A stretch of 64,000 nt of DNA from Candidatus Melainabacteria bacterium. GTDB taxonomy: Bacteria > Cyanobacteriota > Vampirovibrionia > Obscuribacterales > Obscuribacteraceae. The stretch covers positions 1 through 64,000 of the forward strand of contig PLXC01000165.1 of assembly GCA_003151275.1 (NCBI GenBank). Reading direction: 5' to 3'. This document shows positions 54,717 to 63,339 of the stretch, one piece after another. The notes beneath the pieces were generated by a model. It saw only the letters and a list, made by a program, of their open reading frames with translations, did no database searches and was not told the origin of the DNA. The position numbers and the translations under genes are program-made. How positions within the stretch are numbered: the stretch's first letter is position 1; each line of letters opens with the position of its first letter.

Positions 54717-55937
54717 ATGAACGACAGAAAAAAGGTCTGGCTCGTCAGTGGCAGCCGGACCCCAATCGGTTCTTTCGGCAAATCGCTTCGCGGCATCACT
54801 GTCGAGAAGCTTGCTGCTCACTCGATCAAGCACGCGATACGGCGTGCTGGGATCAATGCAGGTGCCCTTGACGGCATCATCCTCGGCCACGGCTACCAGA
54901 CGTCCTACACGCTCAACACTGCGCGTGTGGCCGCCATGGAAGCTGGTGTGCCTGATTCGGTGCCTGCCCTGACGGTGCAGCGCCAGTGCGGCTCCGGCAT
55001 GGAGTCCACCAACCTGGCCATGGACAAGATTCAGCTCGGACGCGCAGACCTCATGCTCGTCGGCGGCGCTGAGTCCATGTCCACTGTGCCTTACTTGATC
55101 GACGGCGCCAATCGCTGGAAGGGTTTCTTCGCCAAGCACTTCCCCAAGATCGTCCGCCTCGGTCCGCTCCCGTCTCTCTTCCGCATGGCTGACAACGGAC
55201 TGGCTCCGACCAAGCTGATTTGGGACATGAAGTCCGTCTACATGGCCGGCACCGCTCAGCGCATCGCCGACACCTACGGCATCAGCCGCGAAGAGGCGGA
55301 CGAATACGCTCTGCGCTCGCAGGAACTGGCCAACAAGGCCGTCAAGTCTGGTCGTTTCGACATCGAAATCGATCCGATCGAAATTCCTGGTCGCGGCTTC
55401 TTCTCTCGCGATGAGCACCCGCGTGCCACCAGCAAGGAGAAGCTGGCCGACCTGAAGCCGGTGCTGCGCACTCGCTCGATCACCGCGGGCAACAGCTCTG
55501 GTATCAATGACGGTGCCTGCGCACTCGTGCTGGCTTCCGACGAGAAGGTTCAGGAACTGGGTCTGACTCCGCTGTGCCAGCTGGTTGACCACGCGGTCGC
55601 CGGTGTGGACCATGAGCAGATGGGTCTGGGTCCTGTCGTGGCGATCAACAAGTTGCTCGCTCAGAACAACATGACGCTTGACGACATCGACTTGATCGAG
55701 ATCAACGAGGCGTTCGCCGCTCAGTATCTGGGTTGCGAGAAGCTTCTCGGTCTGGATCGTTCGAAGGTCAACGTCAACGGCGGTGCCGTGGCCATGGGTC
55801 ACCCCATTGGCATGTCGGGCGCTCGGGTCATTCTCACTCTCGCTCATGAGCTGAAGCTCAGGGGCCTCAAGCGCGGCATTGCTGCGTTGTGCATCGGCGG
55901 CGGTATGGGTATTGCTACCCTAATCGAACTGCCGTAA
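54717..55937 (+). CDS. fadA: Acetyl-CoA acyltransferase (thiolase)
   Basis: Performs the last step of beta-oxidation, cleaving 3-ketoacyl-CoA with CoA. The acylated Cys91 is in QRQCGSGMES, His362 is in GHPIGMSGAR and Cys392 is in ALCIGGGMG. These three are essential and all present. Length 406 residues fits the family. ATG 54717 has AAAGGAG upstream. It ends 59 bases before the FadB/FadJ-type gene, with which it should make the beta-oxidation complex. It could also be called AtoB-like; the gene order favours FadA/FadI. Confidence 0.93.
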   Translation: MNDRKKVWLVSGSRTPIGSFGKSLRGITVEKLAAHSIKHAIRRAGINAGALDGIILGHGYQTSYTLNTARVAAMEAGVPDSVPALTVQRQCGSGMESTNLAMDKIQLGRADLMLVGGAESMSTVPYLIDGANRWKGFFAKHFPKIVRLGPLPSLFRMADNGLAPTKLIWDMKSVYMAGTAQRIADTYGISREEADEYALRSQELANKAVKSGRFDIEIDPIEIPGRGFFSRDEHPRATSKEKLADLKPVLRTRSITAGNSSGINDGACALVLASDEKVQELGLTPLCQLVDHAVAGVDHEQMGLGPVVAINKLLAQNNMTLDDIDLIEINEAFAAQYLGCEKLLGLDRSKVNVNGGAVAMGHPIGMSGARVILTLAHELKLRGLKRGIAALCIGGGMGIATLIELP

Positions 55938-55996
55938 TCTCAGCGCCATCAAACGCGCGACGCTGCAAGGCGTTCAAAATTAGAAAGAGGTCAACA

Positions 55997-58171
55997 ATGG
56001 CTACCGCTATTACAAAAACGCTCCTCCCGAGCGGAGTTGCGCTTGTCACCCTGGACCTTCCCGACAGCAAGATGAACTTGCTGGGCGAGTCGGTTATGCG
56101 AGAACTGAATGATGTTCTCGACCAGGTCGCAGGCGATTCCGCCGTCAAGGGCTTGGTGATTGTTTCCGGCAAAGACGACAACTTCGTCGCCGGCGCTAAC
56201 GTCAACGAAATCAAGGCGCTTCAGAACCAGCCTTCCATCAAGGCTTACGAAGCGGCCAAAATGGGCAAGACCATCCTGGCCAAAATCGAGGCCCTGTCCA
56301 TCAACACCGTCGCTGCTATCAATGGCATCTGCCTTGGTGGTGGCACTGAGCTGTCGCTTGCGTGCAAATTCCGCATCGCCACGAACAGCGCGAAGACCAA
56401 GATTGGTTTGCCCGAGGTCCAGCTCGGCTTCATTCCCGGTTGGGGTGGCTGCGTTCGCATGCCCCGCCTGATCGGCATCCAGGAAGCGCTGAAGCTGATC
56501 ACCACTGGTGCTCAGGTCGACGCTGACAAGGCGTGGGCGCTGGGTCTGGTGGATGAGGTCGTCGCTCCTGCCGAGCTCGTCGCCCGCGCTGAGCAGATCG
56601 CTTTGAGCGGTCAGCCCAAGCGCGCCAAGCGTGCCAAGAGCTTGAAGGACTCGGCTCTGGAGGGCACGTCGCTCGGTCGCAAGCTGCTTGCCAGCCAGGC
56701 TCTGCCTCTGGTCAAGTCAAAGAGCAAGGGCTTCCTCGCTCCTTACGAAGCGGCCAAGGTGATCATCGGCGCGTACAGCCAGACTCTGGAGCAGGCCTAC
56801 GAGGCTGAATCCCAGGCGTTTGGACGGCTGGCTGTGACCACCATCTCCAAGAACCTGGTCGGCTTGTGGGAGGCTCAGACCGAGTCCAAGCGCATGCCCG
56901 AGGGCTTCAAGCCCAGCATCAAGGTGAAAACTGTCGGCGTCCTCGGCGCTGGCGTCATGGGTGCAGGCATCGCTCAGGCGGCTGCCCATGCCGGTTACAA
57001 AGTCGTGCTGAAGGACATCAAGCCAGAGTTTGTTGAGAAGGGTCTTGCCACAATCAAGGCTCTATTCGACGGGCTGGTCGAGAAGGGCAAGTACACCCAG
57101 GCTGAGGCCGACGCCAAGATGGCTGCCATCAAGGGCACCACTGACTTCGCCGACCTCTCCGACTGCGACCTCGTCGTTGAGGCTGTGGTTGAGATCATGA
57201 AGGTGAAGCAGGATGTGCTGGCTGAGCTCGAAAGGGTGATCAGCAAGCCGTTCATCTTTGCCACCAACACGTCGTCGCTTTCCGTGACGACGATGGGCAT
57301 CAATGCTCGCCACCCAGAGAACGTGGTTGGGCTGCACTTCTTCAACCCGGTGCACAAGATGCCCCTGGTCGAGGTCGTGAAGACGGACAAGACTTCGGAA
57401 GAGTCAGCATCGCTGGCTCGTGCCTTCGCCATGCGGCTTGGCAAAACCGTTGTCACCACCGCTGATGCCCCGGGCTTCGTCGTCAACCGCATTCTCGCTC
57501 CCTATCTGCGGGAAGCCATTCTGCTCATGCAGGAAGGCGTTCCGCTCGAGGACATCGAGAAGGCGATGAAGGATTTCGGCTTTCCCATGGGACCGCTGGA
57601 ACTCCTGGACGAGGTCGGTCTGGACATCTCCGAGAAGGTCATTCATGTTCTGCATGAAGCCTTAGGCGACCGCATGTCACCACCTGCGATCATGGAGGCC
57701 ATCAACGCCCTCAAGATCGTCGGTCGCAAGGGTGGCAAGGGCATCTACGTCTACGATGCTGCTGGTGGCCGGCGCAAGTCCTACATCGAGAAGATCGGTA
57801 AGGGCTGGCGCAAGAAGAAGATCAAGAAGTATGTTTTCAATCCGGATGTCGTGGCTGCTATCAAGGCACCGCGTCGTCCGAAGACGGCCGGCGAGATTCG
57901 CGATCGTCTCGTGCTCGCCATGGTCAACGAAGCTGCTCGAGTGATGGAAGAGGGTATCGTTAGCGATCCTTCTCAGCTCGACCTGGCGATGATCTTCGGC
58001 ACCGGCTTCCCTCCCTTCACCGGTGGATTGCTGCGTTACGCAGATCAGACCGGTTTGAGAAACGCCGCTCAGAAGCTGACTTTCTTGTCGCAGGTTTCCG
58101 GGGCGAACTACGCACCGGCGAACTTGCTGCTCGAGAAGGCCGGCAAGGGCGACACCTTCTATCAGAACTAG
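55997..58171 (+). CDS. fadB: FadB/FadJ-type enoyl-CoA hydratase/3-hydroxyacyl-CoA dehydrogenase
   Basis: A two-activity protein of beta-oxidation: hydration of enoyl-CoA and NAD-dependent oxidation of 3-hydroxyacyl-CoA. The crotonase half has GANVNEIKAL, then GGGTELSLACKFRIA and GLPEVQLGFIPGWGG with the two Glu of the site. The dehydrogenase half begins VGVLGAGVMGAGIAQAA, then NTSSLSV, HFFNPVHKMPLVEVV and the C-terminal domain with GFPPFTGG. ATG 55997 with AGAGG upstream gives 724 residues, the usual size. It follows the thiolase closely. A FadJ/FadB choice cannot be made by eye. Confidence 0.95.
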   Translation: MATAITKTLLPSGVALVTLDLPDSKMNLLGESVMRELNDVLDQVAGDSAVKGLVIVSGKDDNFVAGANVNEIKALQNQPSIKAYEAAKMGKTILAKIEALSINTVAAINGICLGGGTELSLACKFRIATNSAKTKIGLPEVQLGFIPGWGGCVRMPRLIGIQEALKLITTGAQVDADKAWALGLVDEVVAPAELVARAEQIALSGQPKRAKRAKSLKDSALEGTSLGRKLLASQALPLVKSKSKGFLAPYEAAKVIIGAYSQTLEQAYEAESQAFGRLAVTTISKNLVGLWEAQTESKRMPEGFKPSIKVKTVGVLGAGVMGAGIAQAAAHAGYKVVLKDIKPEFVEKGLATIKALFDGLVEKGKYTQAEADAKMAAIKGTTDFADLSDCDLVVEAVVEIMKVKQDVLAELERVISKPFIFATNTSSLSVTTMGINARHPENVVGLHFFNPVHKMPLVEVVKTDKTSEESASLARAFAMRLGKTVVTTADAPGFVVNRILAPYLREAILLMQEGVPLEDIEKAMKDFGFPMGPLELLDEVGLDISEKVIHVLHEALGDRMSPPAIMEAINALKIVGRKGGKGIYVYDAAGGRRKSYIEKIGKGWRKKKIKKYVFNPDVVAAIKAPRRPKTAGEIRDRLVLAMVNEAARVMEEGIVSDPSQLDLAMIFGTGFPPFTGGLLRYADQTGLRNAAQKLTFLSQVSGANYAPANLLLEKAGKGDTFYQN

Positions 58172-58214
58172 TCTCCGGGCTCTTCTCGAGCACAGAGGCT
58201 AACCGAACCAAACC

Positions 58215-58262
58215 TGCCACCGCATGCGGCTGCCATGTGGCACGCCTCTACATGCGGTGGCA
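58215..58262. repeat. Nested palindrome of the ACCGYATRYGGT family
   Basis: TGCCACCGCATG (58215-58226) and CATGCGGTGGCA (58251-58262) are perfect 12-bp inverted arms. TGCCA-TG-TGGCA at 58231-58242 is a second inverted repeat inside. Each outer arm contains the family core. It lies just before the small membrane protein gene at 58284, after the FadB gene. Confidence 0.8.
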
Positions 58263-58283
58263 ATTATAGAGGAAGGATCTATT

Positions 58284-58553
58284 ATGGAAATGTGGGAAAT
58301 CGCCTTATTCTGGCTTACGGCCGGAATAGCCTGGGGCGTGGCTTGTGGTGTCATGGACAGTCGCGACATCTGCGGCGTTCGTGCACCCGGCAAACCCTTT
58401 CGTCAAATTCTCGGAGGTCTTTTGGGATACGGCATCGCTTGCCTGATCTTCAAGAACTTCGATCCCGAGGGCGGACACACTATCGTTTGGTTGCTTGAGG
58501 TGGTGACTGTTTCGCAGCTGGTGCAAAACTACGTGCGCAACTGGCTGAAGTAA
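58284..58553 (+). CDS. Small membrane protein
   Basis: ATG 58284 has AGGAAGGA a few bases upstream. The 89 residues have a first hydrophobic helix IALFWLTAGIAWGVACGVM, a basic loop (DSRDICGVRAPGKPFRQ), a second helix LGGLLGYGIACLIF, and a third amphipathic segment around TIVWLLEVVTVSQ. No known family. The frame extends upstream to 58224 but the ribosome site favours this start. Confidence 0.7.
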   Translation: MEMWEIALFWLTAGIAWGVACGVMDSRDICGVRAPGKPFRQILGGLLGYGIACLIFKNFDPEGGHTIVWLLEVVTVSQLVQNYVRNWLK

Positions 58554-58658
58554 ACGGTCAAACTGTTCAGGTTTAACAGTCCGGGGCGTGCTTGTTTGAT
58601 TCACATTCGTGTGTGTCGGCAAGCACGTTCCGGTATCTGTTGTTCTCTCTTGGACCTT

Positions 58659-58689
58659 AAATCAGCCCCGTTTTTCGGGTCTGATTTTT
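58659..58689 (+). terminator. Rho-independent terminator
   Basis: AAATCAGCCCCG-TTTTT-CGGGTCTGATTT forms a stem with one mismatch, then T. It ends the 58284 transcript or the RNA-like region after it. Confidence 0.75.
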
Positions 58690-58744
58690 GGGTGATATTA
58701 ACTACGGTATACAGTATCTCTGGGTATTGAAAAAGCAAAGTGTT

Positions 58745-58770
58745 CCGCGATACCGTAAATGGTATCGCGG
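58745..58770. repeat. Palindrome CCGCGATACC-GTAAAT-GGTATCGCGG
   Basis: Perfect 10-bp arms around GTAAAT; a further T-A pair extends it. It has the same ACC-GTANAT-GGT core as the copy at 6353. Confidence 0.8.
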
Positions 58771-59119
58771 AGCGTTCTGTTCACCAAACTTAAAGAATTT
58801 TGCAATCAGTCACAGATCAATTCTGCAAAAGCTGAGTCTGGTAACAAATTGGAAAGGTCTAGCTCGTAATGTTTAGCAAGGAATCTTAGAAGCTTGATGC
58901 ATCCAGGGTTCGTAGAACACATCTCATATATTTTTGTACAGGATGATCGATGTTATCGATTCATCCTAGTTCCAGTTGCCATTACCAGCGGTGCGAACTT
59001 AGCGATAGCTTGCGCTGCTGCGAACAGCTCGCGATCGGCTTGGCTGCGCAATTTAACCCACGCGCAATGAGATTGTATCGAATCTCGCGCTCCCACCTAG
59101 TTGCTATAAAGACTATCAA

Positions 59120-59157
59120 AAAGATAGAGTGAAATTCTATTTCATTCCCCTATCTTT
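59120..59157. repeat. Nested hairpin AAAGATAG...CTATCTTT
   Basis: Perfect 8-bp outer arms (59120-59127, 59150-59157) with GAAAT-TCT-ATTTC inside. About 120 bp before the 59275 gene; possible leader structure. Confidence 0.5.
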
Positions 59158-59274
59158 GACGAAAGACTCAAAAAGAACACCACCTCAATTAACCAAGCTT
59201 TTTGTCAGACGATAGAAGTCGTGAAATCAAAGCCATCTGAATTCAACTCCAACAACATAAACCAGGAGACGAAT

Positions 59275-59646
59275 ATGACCTGTGAAACAGCAGCAAGGCT
59301 CCGTGGGAGCTTTCGCGTGATCACGAACGAAAATTTCGAGGCTCCCCAAACTGATTCTCGTAAAGCTGAACTTAGCGTTGTCGACGATTCCGTCAGCGAC
59401 GATGCTGCGCGCACATTCATGACGTGGCTCGAGTCCGAGTATCACGCGAACAAGACACCTTTCCAGTTCGACGACACGGTTGTCGTTCAAGTGGTGGATT
59501 ATCCCGAGGACGGCATCGTCGGACGCACCGTCACGATGATGCAAGCTAAGGGATGGTCCATCGGCGTGCACGAGCATGAATGTGCCGGTGGTCGCGCTGC
59601 CGCAGTCACTTTGTGCCCGCCTCGCTCCGCCGCCCGAAAAGTCTGA
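59275..59646 (+). CDS. Hypothetical protein with HEHEC motif
   Basis: ATG 59275, preceded by AGGAGA at seven-base spacing, gives 123 residues starting MTCETAARLRGSFRVITNEN. The C-terminal part has GWSIGVHEHECAGGRAAAVT; HEHEC could bind metal, but this is only visual. A conserved-looking WLESEYHANKTPFQFDDTVV precedes it. No family recognised. It forms a small plus-strand cluster with the next gene and the beta-galactosidase. The longer frame from 59221 is less supported. Confidence 0.65.
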   Translation: MTCETAARLRGSFRVITNENFEAPQTDSRKAELSVVDDSVSDDAARTFMTWLESEYHANKTPFQFDDTVVVQVVDYPEDGIVGRTVTMMQAKGWSIGVHEHECAGGRAAAVTLCPPRSAARKV

Positions 59647-59706
59647 GCGTTAGCGCTGCAGCACTTGTACAAATGAACCAAGACTATTCAACTCAGAGGA
59701 GCTAAT

Positions 59707-59976
59707 ATGGCCGATTCTGCACGATCCACCCTTGCGCTTTCCCTGCACACTTCGGATTGTGAGCGCACCGCTCACCGCGGACAGCTGCGTCTCGTCACCG
59801 TTGACGGTGCCGAAGCCGGCAACGCGGGATTCGAGAACCCCGGATCCGACGGCGCCACTTCGGCAGCACCGCGACGCACCTTCCTCTCCACGTTCGGGCG
59901 CCTAATCAAGGCCAAGACACCGGACGCGAACGTGATCGTCGATGCCGATTTCTGGGATCACCGTCACAGGTCCTGA
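59707..59976 (+). CDS. Small hypothetical protein
   Basis: ATG 59707 has the very good ribosome site AGAGGAGC eight bases upstream, the main reason for calling it. The 89 residues begin MADSARSTLALSLHTSDCER and end VIVDADFWDHRHRS; there is no signal peptide or membrane segment. No family recognised. It lies 60 bases after the 59275 gene and 127 bases before the glycosidase. Confidence 0.6.
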   Translation: MADSARSTLALSLHTSDCERTAHRGQLRLVTVDGAEAGNAGFENPGSDGATSAAPRRTFLSTFGRLIKAKTPDANVIVDADFWDHRHRS

Positions 59977-60103
59977 CCCTGGCATCGCCAGCAAAAACTG
60001 CAGCTGGCGAGGTGTGCACGGCTTTCTGTGCCGCCTCGTCACGCTAACTTTGAGGACAACGTGAGAAATCACGTCTCGATTATTCGGCAGAAAGGGCGCC
60101 GAG

Positions 60104-62587
60104 ATGAGCAAAGCAAAGCACACATCAAACGGTGTCGGTTCTGGCTCTGTTGAGCTGAGTCGGCGAAGAATTTTAATTGACGGCGCACCGCGTATGGTGC
60201 TGGCTGGTGAAGTTCATTACTTCCGCTTGGCCAAGGAGGATTGGGAAAATCGCTTGCAGCTGCTGCAAGATAACGGTCTGGACACGGTGTCCACCTACAT
60301 TCCGTGGCTCTGGCATGAATTGCCGGACGGCACAGTTGATCTAGACGGTCGCACACATCCGCAACGTGATCTCGTCTCGTTCCTCGATTTGTGCGCCAGC
60401 CGCGGCTTGCATGTGGTGGCCCGTCCGGGTCCCTTTGTCATGGCTGAATTAAAGAACGAAGGCATCCCATACCGACTCTATAATCCGCCATTCAAACAGC
60501 CGATCACCTGGGATGGCGCGCCGACGAAAACAAGAACGCGAGATTATCTGGCGCCGGATTTTTTTGCCGAGGTGCAAAGGTGGTATGGGCAAGTGATGCC
60601 GGTTATCGCTGAGCGCCTAAAGCCGCGGGGCGGTCCTATAATTGCCGTGCAATTGGACAACGAGATCGGTATGCTCGCCTGGGTTTCCAACTGCCCGGAT
60701 CTCAGCGACGAAGCCTGCGAAGATATGCGCGCATGGTCGCGAAACCGCTACGGCGAGCAAGTCGCAAGCGAGCGTGTCGGAGTCGATTCATCCAGCCCGT
60801 CCGCCTGGGCAGCCGCTTTGCGCGCACCGGTCAGTCCGGCCCTGGCATTGCATCATGACCTCGGCTTGTTCATGCGTGACCGTTTCCGTCGATACGTGCA
60901 AACGCTGCGTGATTGCGCCGAAGCCCACGGTGTGAAAGGCGTGCCGTTCATCATCAACATCCATGGCACGGGCGGTGGACGTGGGCTCACGTTTCCAATC
61001 GGCATCAGTCAGCTGTTTGAAAGTTACGCAGATCAAGCGCAAATGACCTCCGGTTCAGATCTTTATCTCGGTGATCTGACCGTGGAAAACGTCGCCGATC
61101 TCTACCTTGCCAATGCTTTCATGCTGGCGGTTCATGACAAAGAGCAACCGCTCACATCGATGGAATTCGAAGTGGGCAATGGCAATTATGGCGACGATCT
61201 GGGCAGGCTGTGTATGCCTGAATCTGCAGAGCTCAAAGCGCGCTTGTGCATGGCGCAGGGAAACAGGTTGCTGAACTTCTATCTTCACTGCGGTGGCGAG
61301 AATCCCCCCTTCTCGTCTGAAGGTGACGGTGTGGACCGCATTGCCTTCACTGGTCAGCGACACGGTTTCGCTGCGCCAGTGGGACCAGAAGGCAAATTGG
61401 ATCCAACTTACGCTTCGCTCGGACGCCTGGCGAACTGCCTGCGAGGCATCGAGCATCTGCTTGCTGACTCGCAACAGGAATACGATCACTTAGCGCTCGG
61501 GTTCGTACCCGATCACTACTTGACCGAATATCACTATCCTGCCTCGTCGCCACGAGCAGCTCAGATAGCAGAGCTGGAGCGCTTTCGCGGCAGAGGACCT
61601 CGGGACATTCTGACTCGGGCTCTTCTGTTGAGTGGATTTTCCTTCCCGGCTGTCAATTTGCAAGCTGGAGTCCCGAACGCTAAGGCGCTCGTGCTTTCGA
61701 CGGGCACTACGCTCGGACTTGAAGTGCAACAGCACCTCGTTGCCTACGTCCGCAATGGTGGAAAGCTCTTGTTGGTCGGATTACTTCCCGATCAGGATCA
61801 CGATGGTGCACCATGCACGGTGCTTGCGGATGCTATTGGACTTAAGAGTGCAGGACGGGTGTTCGATGCGACGGCTGGTGCCAATGGTCATTACTGGCCG
61901 TCGGTAAAGGCTCATGGCTGGGCAGCTCCCCGTCCAGAAGTGCGCGTCACCGTGGCACAGCTTTTGAGCTCGTCGGATGGGCGTGCACTTAAACCGCTCC
62001 TCAGCGAAATCGAAACTGGATTACCCTGCGCCACAACTGTTCAAGTGGGCGCCGGGCAAGTAATCATGCTGGGCTGCGATTACCCGGTCGATCTAGACTT
62101 CTATCGTGGGCTGATGGACGCACTTGATGTGGTGCCTCGCTTTCAGTTCCAGGCGGACGGACCCGGAGTTGTGCTGACTTCAACCGTATCCAGAAATGGA
62201 CGACGACTTCTGCACTTGATCAACGTTGCACCACAACCGGTATCATTGACATTGCAACAGAAGGGCAAGAAAGTTCTGAATGGAAAGCGTCTCGTGATAG
62301 CAGCGAGAGCCGGTCTGGCTTTGCCGATCGCCGCAATATCGAACGGCGATGACACCGAAGCGCCTTTGGCTGGTTCGACCATCATCGAGTCAACGGCCGA
62401 ATTAGTGCGGGAAGGTCGTAACACCGTAACGTTGCGCCCAACCCAAGATGAAGACGTGATCGTCTTGAAGACTGATCGAGAAGTTATCTGCAAGATCGGC
62501 AGAGTCTATCGCAGAGGCTGCCGCGTGCGCATCGTCATCTCCCGGGAGCAGCACCGCGACAAGCCGCTAACCGTCAAATTCCGATGA
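60104..62587 (+). CDS. Glycoside hydrolase family 35 beta-galactosidase
   Basis: An 827-residue GH35 enzyme that releases terminal beta-galactose. The family start is RRILIDGAPRMVLAGEVHYF, then WENRLQLLQDNGLDTVSTYI and VARPGPFVMAELKNEG. The acid/base Glu187 is in QLDNEIGML and the nucleophile is probably Glu354 in SMEFEVG. Several beta-type domains follow, with KALVLSTGTTLGL in a Rossmann-like glutaminase-type part. No signal peptide, so it acts in the cytoplasm, or galactosides must be imported. ATG 60104 has a moderate AAGGG site. No sugar transporter is next to it. Confidence 0.9.
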   Translation: MSKAKHTSNGVGSGSVELSRRRILIDGAPRMVLAGEVHYFRLAKEDWENRLQLLQDNGLDTVSTYIPWLWHELPDGTVDLDGRTHPQRDLVSFLDLCASRGLHVVARPGPFVMAELKNEGIPYRLYNPPFKQPITWDGAPTKTRTRDYLAPDFFAEVQRWYGQVMPVIAERLKPRGGPIIAVQLDNEIGMLAWVSNCPDLSDEACEDMRAWSRNRYGEQVASERVGVDSSSPSAWAAALRAPVSPALALHHDLGLFMRDRFRRYVQTLRDCAEAHGVKGVPFIINIHGTGGGRGLTFPIGISQLFESYADQAQMTSGSDLYLGDLTVENVADLYLANAFMLAVHDKEQPLTSMEFEVGNGNYGDDLGRLCMPESAELKARLCMAQGNRLLNFYLHCGGENPPFSSEGDGVDRIAFTGQRHGFAAPVGPEGKLDPTYASLGRLANCLRGIEHLLADSQQEYDHLALGFVPDHYLTEYHYPASSPRAAQIAELERFRGRGPRDILTRALLLSGFSFPAVNLQAGVPNAKALVLSTGTTLGLEVQQHLVAYVRNGGKLLLVGLLPDQDHDGAPCTVLADAIGLKSAGRVFDATAGANGHYWPSVKAHGWAAPRPEVRVTVAQLLSSSDGRALKPLLSEIETGLPCATTVQVGAGQVIMLGCDYPVDLDFYRGLMDALDVVPRFQFQADGPGVVLTSTVSRNGRRLLHLINVAPQPVSLTLQQKGKKVLNGKRLVIAARAGLALPIAAISNGDDTEAPLAGSTIIESTAELVREGRNTVTLRPTQDEDVIVLKTDREVICKIGRVYRRGCRVRIVISREQHRDKPLTVKFR

Positions 62588-62639
62588 CGTAAGGCTTCAC
62601 CAATCACACAACATCGGACAACACAAAAGGACAAGGCAC

Positions 62640-63038
62640 ATGGTCTCCAGAAACTACTTCGCCGGCGCCACCTTCGCCGCCTGCACACTGGCGGTCGTCC
62701 TCGCTGAGGTGGTGCTGTTTTCCAGCTTGAGCAGCAACAACGTCGACTGGGTACAATCCGCCACGGCGAATACTTTCGGCATCGTGGCAGGCATTTGCGT
62801 GCTCGGATTCACGCTCAACAACAAGATGACTGCGACGATCTGGGCTCTGCTCAGCTGTGTCGCAGCAGCCTTCTGCGGATTGGCGGCGTTTGCAACGATG
62901 GCTATCGGCATGGCGATTGTCGTCATTGCTGGAGCCATCTTCGTTCTGGCCCTGATCAAGTTCGAAGACGCTACCGATATTCGCCCCGCATACAAAAAGA
63001 AACGCAAAGCAATTTTCCCGCTATTTCGGCGTCGTTGA
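62640..63038 (+). CDS. Four-helix membrane protein
   Basis: ATG 62640 is preceded by AAGGACAAGG. The 132 residues have four hydrophobic helices (FAACTLAVVLAEVVLF, FGIVAGICVLGFTL, ATIWALLSCVAAAFCGLAAF and IVVIAGAIFVLALI) and a basic C-terminal tail KKKRKAIFPLFRRR, likely on the cytoplasmic side. No family recognised. Confidence 0.75.
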   Translation: MVSRNYFAGATFAACTLAVVLAEVVLFSSLSSNNVDWVQSATANTFGIVAGICVLGFTLNNKMTATIWALLSCVAAAFCGLAAFATMAIGMAIVVIAGAIFVLALIKFEDATDIRPAYKKKRKAIFPLFRRR

Positions 63039-63339
63039 GATCTCGTCCAGGCAGTACATCTTGGCGCAGAATCCTTGAATCTCTGAACGAAGGAAGCGAG
63101 TTGCGAGTGGATTCATATCCGCGCAACTCGCGAAAGCTGGAACTCCGGCAGGCGTTCATGCCCGATTCCATGACAATTAGCCAATTTTAAAAGAGCCCTT
63201 CAACTGTATGTATTAGTAGCAAATTTGAAAAATAAAAAATGGAACGCCTAGATTACAAAAGCGCATGAGGTGAGCATCCCAGCTCATGCGCTTTTGACGT
63301 GGGTTGTGTTCAGTGTCCGAACGGGAATGGCGGCGGCAG
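63039..63339. other. Intergenic region between convergent genes
   Basis: Holds the bidirectional terminator at 63257 and otherwise no gene. Confidence 0.6.
63257..63295. terminator. Bidirectional rho-independent terminator
   Basis: AAAAGCGCATGAG (63257-63269) and CTCATGCGCTTTT (63283-63295) are perfect 13-bp inverted arms with T runs on both strands; it serves the four-helix gene and the PLP enzyme. Confidence 0.9.

Larger units (their letters stand above)
58554..59274. other. Structured intergenic region, no protein gene
   Basis: Contains ACTGTT-CAGGTTT-AACAGT near 58563-58581, CGTGCTTG and CAAGCACG near 58588-58625, the terminator at 58659, the palindrome at 58745, GAGATT-GTATCG-AATCTC near 59069-59086, and the hairpin at 59120. 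These suggest at least one non-coding transcript. Open frames at 58688-58876 and 58950-59132 have no ribosome site. Confidence 0.5.

Noticed and set aside
54678..55847. 389-residue minus-strand open frame
   Set aside because: Antisense to the thiolase, whose three catalytic residues are present.
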